Below are positions 61,046 to 64,000 of a DNA stretch of 64,000 nt, piece after piece. The notes beneath the pieces are model-generated. The model saw only the letters and a program-made list of their open reading frames with translations. It was not told the DNA's origin and made no database searches. A program made the position numbers and the translations under genes. Position 1 is the first letter of the stretch. Every line of letters starts with the position of its first letter. This DNA is from G963665495 sp963665495 (lineage in GTDB: Bacteria > Desulfobacterota > Desulfovibrionia > Desulfovibrionales > Desulfovibrionaceae): positions 372,001 through 436,000 of the forward strand of contig OY762289.1 in the NCBI GenBank assembly GCA_963665495.1, in the 5' to 3' direction.

Positions 61046-62604
61046 GCGACCAGAAAAAAGATATGTTTGCCTTCACCCCGTTTCCGGAAGCGGCGGAAGG
61101 GAAGAACGCGCAGGAAAATGCCGGTCCGGAGCAGGGGCTGATCGGCGATACGCCGCTGCTTCTGGAATCGGACAGCCAGCAGGACGAACCTGTTACCCAC
61201 CAGGAGAGCTCCGAAGCGGCCGTTGCGGATGCGCTGATGGAAACGCGTTCCGACATACCGCGCTACAAACCCTTTGTGTTTGCATCCTCGGAAGGTCAAA
61301 AGCTGTTTGCGGATCAGCGCGTTCGGGAGGTGGAAAAACGCGCCGGGCATGACGGTTTTCTGCTGTTTATCAAGGATTTTCATACGGCGACCAGTCTGGG
61401 CGTGCTCCGCCTGCAGGGCGCCAGCAAGTATGCGGACGTGCTGGCCAGAAAAAAACTGCAGGAACAGGGCGAGTTGTCCGCATCCGAGCACTTGCTGCTT
61501 TACGGAGTACGCCGGGGCAGGGGCCGGGAATTCAGCGTACTCTATCAGGTGGTGCCCAGAGAAGCCCTGCGGGCGGTGGAGCATTTTTGCGGCAGCCATC
61601 CGGGGGGCATGCAGTACGCGGACACGCTCGGATTGCTGCGGGGCGTGCTTGCCAGAGCAAACAGGCAACGCGCCGGAGTTCAAGGTTCCGTAGCTGTCAG
61701 GGCCTGCGCCCTGCGGCTGCCCGGGGCATTGTTGCTGCTGGTCACCCAAGGGTCGCGCTTTGTCCTGGCCGGACGCTATCCGTTCATGGAGTCCAGCCTG
61801 CGTTCGCTTTCTGGCTGCCTGGCGGCAGTGCGGCGCGATGTGGACGCGGCCTGCGCCTCTGTTTCGGACGCCGTCGTGCCGATTCAGCTGGTGGAAACGG
61901 GCGTTCCTCTGGGAGCGGAAAATCTGCTGGCCGGGGCTGCGGCCGGGCAACAGGGCTTCGAACTGCTGCCGCCCTGCATTCTGGATGACGCGCAGGGCGG
62001 ACACTATGTTTCGGCCTTGCCCGAATTCGTGGGCGCTTTTTCTCTGACGCACGCGCTCGGGCCAGGCCCGGAGCGTTTGCTGCGGCCGTTGGAGCGGTTC
62101 GAGAAACTGCTTTGGGCGGTGATGTGCGCGGGAATCCTGTTTTGCTGCGGCCTGGGCTGGCTGGCGGGGCAGCAGGGGCGTACGCTGGAATCTCAAGCAA
62201 CGGCGCTGCGTGAGGAACTGCAACGGACAACGGCCCGGCCCGCGAATCTTCCGCCTTTGCCGGCTAACGTTTTTATAGACAGAGCCGCTCTGGCAGGCCT
62301 GCTGGACCGGGCCAGCAGCAGTCCGAATCTGGCCATGCTCTGGAACAGGCTAGGAGCGGCCAAACCCAAGGCCCTGAGCGTGACCAGCCTGAAGCTGGCG
62401 TACGCGCCCGAGAAAGTGAATGTGCTCCTGCAGGGGCGCGTATACGCGGATTTGCAGAGCAGCCAGGAACTGGCTCTGGAATATCTTGCGCAGCTGCGGT
62501 CCGCTGGGGCGCATATCCTGAAGCATGAGTTGGAATTGTCCGCAGGCGATGAACAGTTTTTTTCGTTGGAACTGGAATATCATGATCAGGAAGGGGGGAA
62601 TTGA
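61042..62604 (+). CDS. GspL/PilM-PilN-like protein
   Basis: 520 aa. A large N-terminal part (about 1-345) with no signal peptide, then one membrane segment at about 350-375 (LWAVMCAGILFCCGLGWLAG), a coiled coil (LESQATALREELQRT) and a C-terminal ferredoxin-like domain. This is the order of GspL, or of PilM fused with PilN. The actin-like fold of the N-terminal part is not obvious from motifs. It overlaps its neighbours by 4 bp on both sides. Role: cytosol-to-periplasm link of the assembly machine. Confidence 0.65.
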   Translation: MSDQKKDMFAFTPFPEAAEGKNAQENAGPEQGLIGDTPLLLESDSQQDEPVTHQESSEAAVADALMETRSDIPRYKPFVFASSEGQKLFADQRVREVEKRAGHDGFLLFIKDFHTATSLGVLRLQGASKYADVLARKKLQEQGELSASEHLLLYGVRRGRGREFSVLYQVVPREALRAVEHFCGSHPGGMQYADTLGLLRGVLARANRQRAGVQGSVAVRACALRLPGALLLLVTQGSRFVLAGRYPFMESSLRSLSGCLAAVRRDVDAACASVSDAVVPIQLVETGVPLGAENLLAGAAAGQQGFELLPPCILDDAQGGHYVSALPEFVGAFSLTHALGPGPERLLRPLERFEKLLWAVMCAGILFCCGLGWLAGQQGRTLESQATALREELQRTTARPANLPPLPANVFIDRAALAGLLDRASSSPNLAMLWNRLGAAKPKALSVTSLKLAYAPEKVNVLLQGRVYADLQSSQELALEYLAQLRSAGAHILKHELELSAGDEQFFSLELEYHDQEGGN

Positions 62605-63155
62605 TGCATCCGGCTCGCCGCCAGATAGTCATACGCTGGGCCGTCTGTTTGCTGGCCTTACTGAGTCCGCTCGCCTGGTGGTGGCTGGAGTCCCGAAGTC
62701 CGCGCCCGGTGATAGCGCTGCCGGATTCGCCGAATCTCGGCCTGCCGGCGGAATCCGACGAACAGGCAGTGGCCCGGTGCGTTGCCGCGCTGGAGCGGAT
62801 GCGCCAGGAACAGGCGGCGGGAAGCCGCCCCGGCCCCGTACGCGCCTCGTCGCAGTTATTGGCCGAGCCGCGCAACAATTCCCTGGATCTCGAAGGGCTG
62901 AATCTGGAGCAGATTCTTTCCGTTAAATGGGAGGAAACCGAACGGCTGCCGCATCTCAGTCTGGTCTTTTTTTCAGGAGCCAACCGCATGGCTGTCATCG
63001 ACGGCAAAGTCGTCCGCCAGGGCAGCCGTTTGCCTGACGGCAGCCGCGTGCTTGGCATCGAGCGTACGGGCGTGCTTGTGGCTAGAAACGGCAAAGTACG
63101 GCGTCTTGTCTGGCATTCGCCGCGGCAGGTGCGTTTGAGCAGGGAGGGCTCATGA
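62601..63155 (+). CDS. PilP/GspB/MshK-like protein
   Basis: 184 aa. One N-terminal membrane segment (residues 12-32, VCLLALLSPLAWWWLES) and a periplasmic linker. The C-terminal beta-domain (about 130-175) has NRMAVIDGKVVRQG and GSRVLGIERTGVLVARNGKVRRLVW, the HR/PilP-like barrel that binds the secretin in T2SS and pilus systems. It stops within the next gene's start (ATGA), consistent with a bridge between inner platform and secretin. Confidence 0.72.
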   Translation: MMHPARRQIVIRWAVCLLALLSPLAWWWLESRSPRPVIALPDSPNLGLPAESDEQAVARCVAALERMRQEQAAGSRPGPVRASSQLLAEPRNNSLDLEGLNLEQILSVKWEETERLPHLSLVFFSGANRMAVIDGKVVRQGSRLPDGSRVLGIERTGVLVARNGKVRRLVWHSPRQVRLSREGS

Positions 63156-64000
63156 AAGCGAAGCGACTGCTTTATTTCCTTTTGTTGCCCGTGCTGCTGC
63201 TTTGCCTGTGCGTATCTTCCTGCGCGCAAAAAGAGGATCAGCTCAAGGGCAAACTGGGGTACGAGGAGCTGTATAAAAACGCCAGGCAGGAAAACGAACA
63301 TTTGGGCGAGCTGCGCAGGCAGGAACACCAGATGGAAGTTTCCAGGCCCCCGGCGCCGCCGCCTCTGGAACCCCTGGCTCCGCGCTACGATCCCCTGGAC
63401 GAGGTGCGTATCTCCATTTCCATGCAGCAGGAATCGCTCCACGACATTTTGTTTGTGGTGGCCCGCAATGCGGGCTTGAATCTGGTCATTGAACCGGGGA
63501 TCAGCCTGGACAACCGGGTGACCATCAGCTTTGAGAGCGCCAAATCCTCCGTTGTGATCAATACGCTCCTGAAGGCCTATGATCTGGCCTGGGAGGTGGA
63601 GGACAACGTACTGTACGTCAAGCGTTTTGTGGACAAGACCTTTGATCTGGGGTTTCTGAATTCCAAAACCACTATGGAAATCAAAAGCGGGGGCAATATC
63701 TTCGGCACGGTGGACGTGCAGGACGGCAACCTCGGCGATATGCAGGGCAGCGTACGAATTGAGGGTGTCATGGGCAAAGCGCGCGAAAAGGATTCGCTCT
63801 ACGAGCAGCTTTATCAGAACGTGAGCAGCATCATCAACGACTACCCCCTGCCGGCGCAGCATCAGGTCTACTCCGAGAGCGTCCGGACCGGCGGAAAGGC
63901 CAGCGCCAGGAGGAACAAATCGGAAAGCATAGAGGCGGACGAAGCCCATAGTGAGTATTCCGGCGGCATGTCCAGTAAGCGCAGAGTGGAAACCGGCCAG
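63152..64000 (+). CDS. Secretin lipoprotein (GspD/PilQ/MshL-like), N-terminal part
   Basis: 283 codons to the right edge, no stop. Signal peptide with lipobox SSCAQ (Cys about 23), then a Pro-rich linker and a secretin N-terminal domain (DILFVVARNAGLNLVIEPGISL, then NTLLKAYDLAWEVEDNVLYV), the N0/STN type. A region rich in Lys, Ser and Glu follows (SARRNKSESIEADEAH). The gated outer-membrane channel part lies outside the window. A lipoprotein secretin is typical of MSHA and type IVb pili. It is the last visible gene of an operon whose ATPase and pilins must lie elsewhere. Confidence 0.85.
   Translation, partial: MKAKRLLYFLLLPVLLLCLCVSSCAQKEDQLKGKLGYEELYKNARQENEHLGELRRQEHQMEVSRPPAPPPLEPLAPRYDPLDEVRISISMQQESLHDILFVVARNAGLNLVIEPGISLDNRVTISFESAKSSVVINTLLKAYDLAWEVEDNVLYVKRFVDKTFDLGFLNSKTTMEIKSGGNIFGTVDVQDGNLGDMQGSVRIEGVMGKAREKDSLYEQLYQNVSSIINDYPLPAQHQVYSESVRTGGKASARRNKSESIEADEAHSEYSGGMSSKRRVETGQ

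Noticed and set aside
62273..63949. Minus-strand open frame of 558 codons
   Set aside because: Antisense to three overlapping pilus/secretion genes; no family features.

Overview
The window reads as chromosomal DNA of a GC-rich Gram-negative bacterium. Lipoprotein signals, a secretin and type VI secretion spike proteins show the outer membrane. The gene mix and codon use suggest a sulfate-reducer-like Desulfovibrionaceae/deltaproteobacterium, but no marker gene here proves the taxon. No rRNA, no complete tRNA and no CRISPR array were seen.

Positions 1-4784 are the right end of an integrated element. It holds a partial unknown gene, a RepA-type ATPase, an AlpA/excisionase-like protein, an unknown protein, a BrnT/BrnA toxin-antitoxin pair with a third XRE regulator, and a tyrosine integrase. 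It ends in the 3' part of a tRNA-Lys(CUU) gene, the usual scar of integration into a tRNA. A phosphatase gene (4874-5530) follows in the host backbone.

Most of the rest is a type VI secretion spike island with three paralogous cassettes of identical order: vgrG (one or three copies), a 1245-1289-aa DUF2169/pentapeptide fusion, a 353-aa pentapeptide protein, a DUF3540 protein and a DUF4150 PAAR-like tip. Cassette 1 is 6178-14523 (+), cassette 2 is 40880-26374 (-, ending in an FkbM methyltransferase) and cassette 3 is 43002-56218 (+). No sheath, tube, baseplate, membrane-complex or ClpV gene is present, so these are orphan spike loci that must use an apparatus encoded elsewhere. No known T6SS toxin is recognisable. 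The VgrGs carry diverse, AT-rich C-terminal tails, and in cassette 3 one tail is a separate overlapping ORF. The middle of each DUF2169/pentapeptide protein resembles a catalytically dead DnaG/Toprim-type primase, which is the least expected signal in the window.

Between cassettes 1 and 2 lie an orphan multi-PAS histidine kinase, a GNAT acetyltransferase, a J-domain-like coiled-coil protein, a four-gene operon (vWA/solute-binding lipoprotein, XpaC-like protein, second solute-binding-like protein, TelA-like protein) and a secreted beta-helix protein with a proline-rich repeat. A block of four small genes separates the divergent cassettes 2 and 3.

To the right of cassette 3 are a SnoaL-like protein, a POT-family peptide transporter and a DUF3574 lipoprotein. 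A tightly overlapping type II secretion / type IV (MSHA-like) pilus operon follows: GspF, PilO-like, GspL/PilN-like, PilP/GspB-like and a secretin lipoprotein cut by the window edge.
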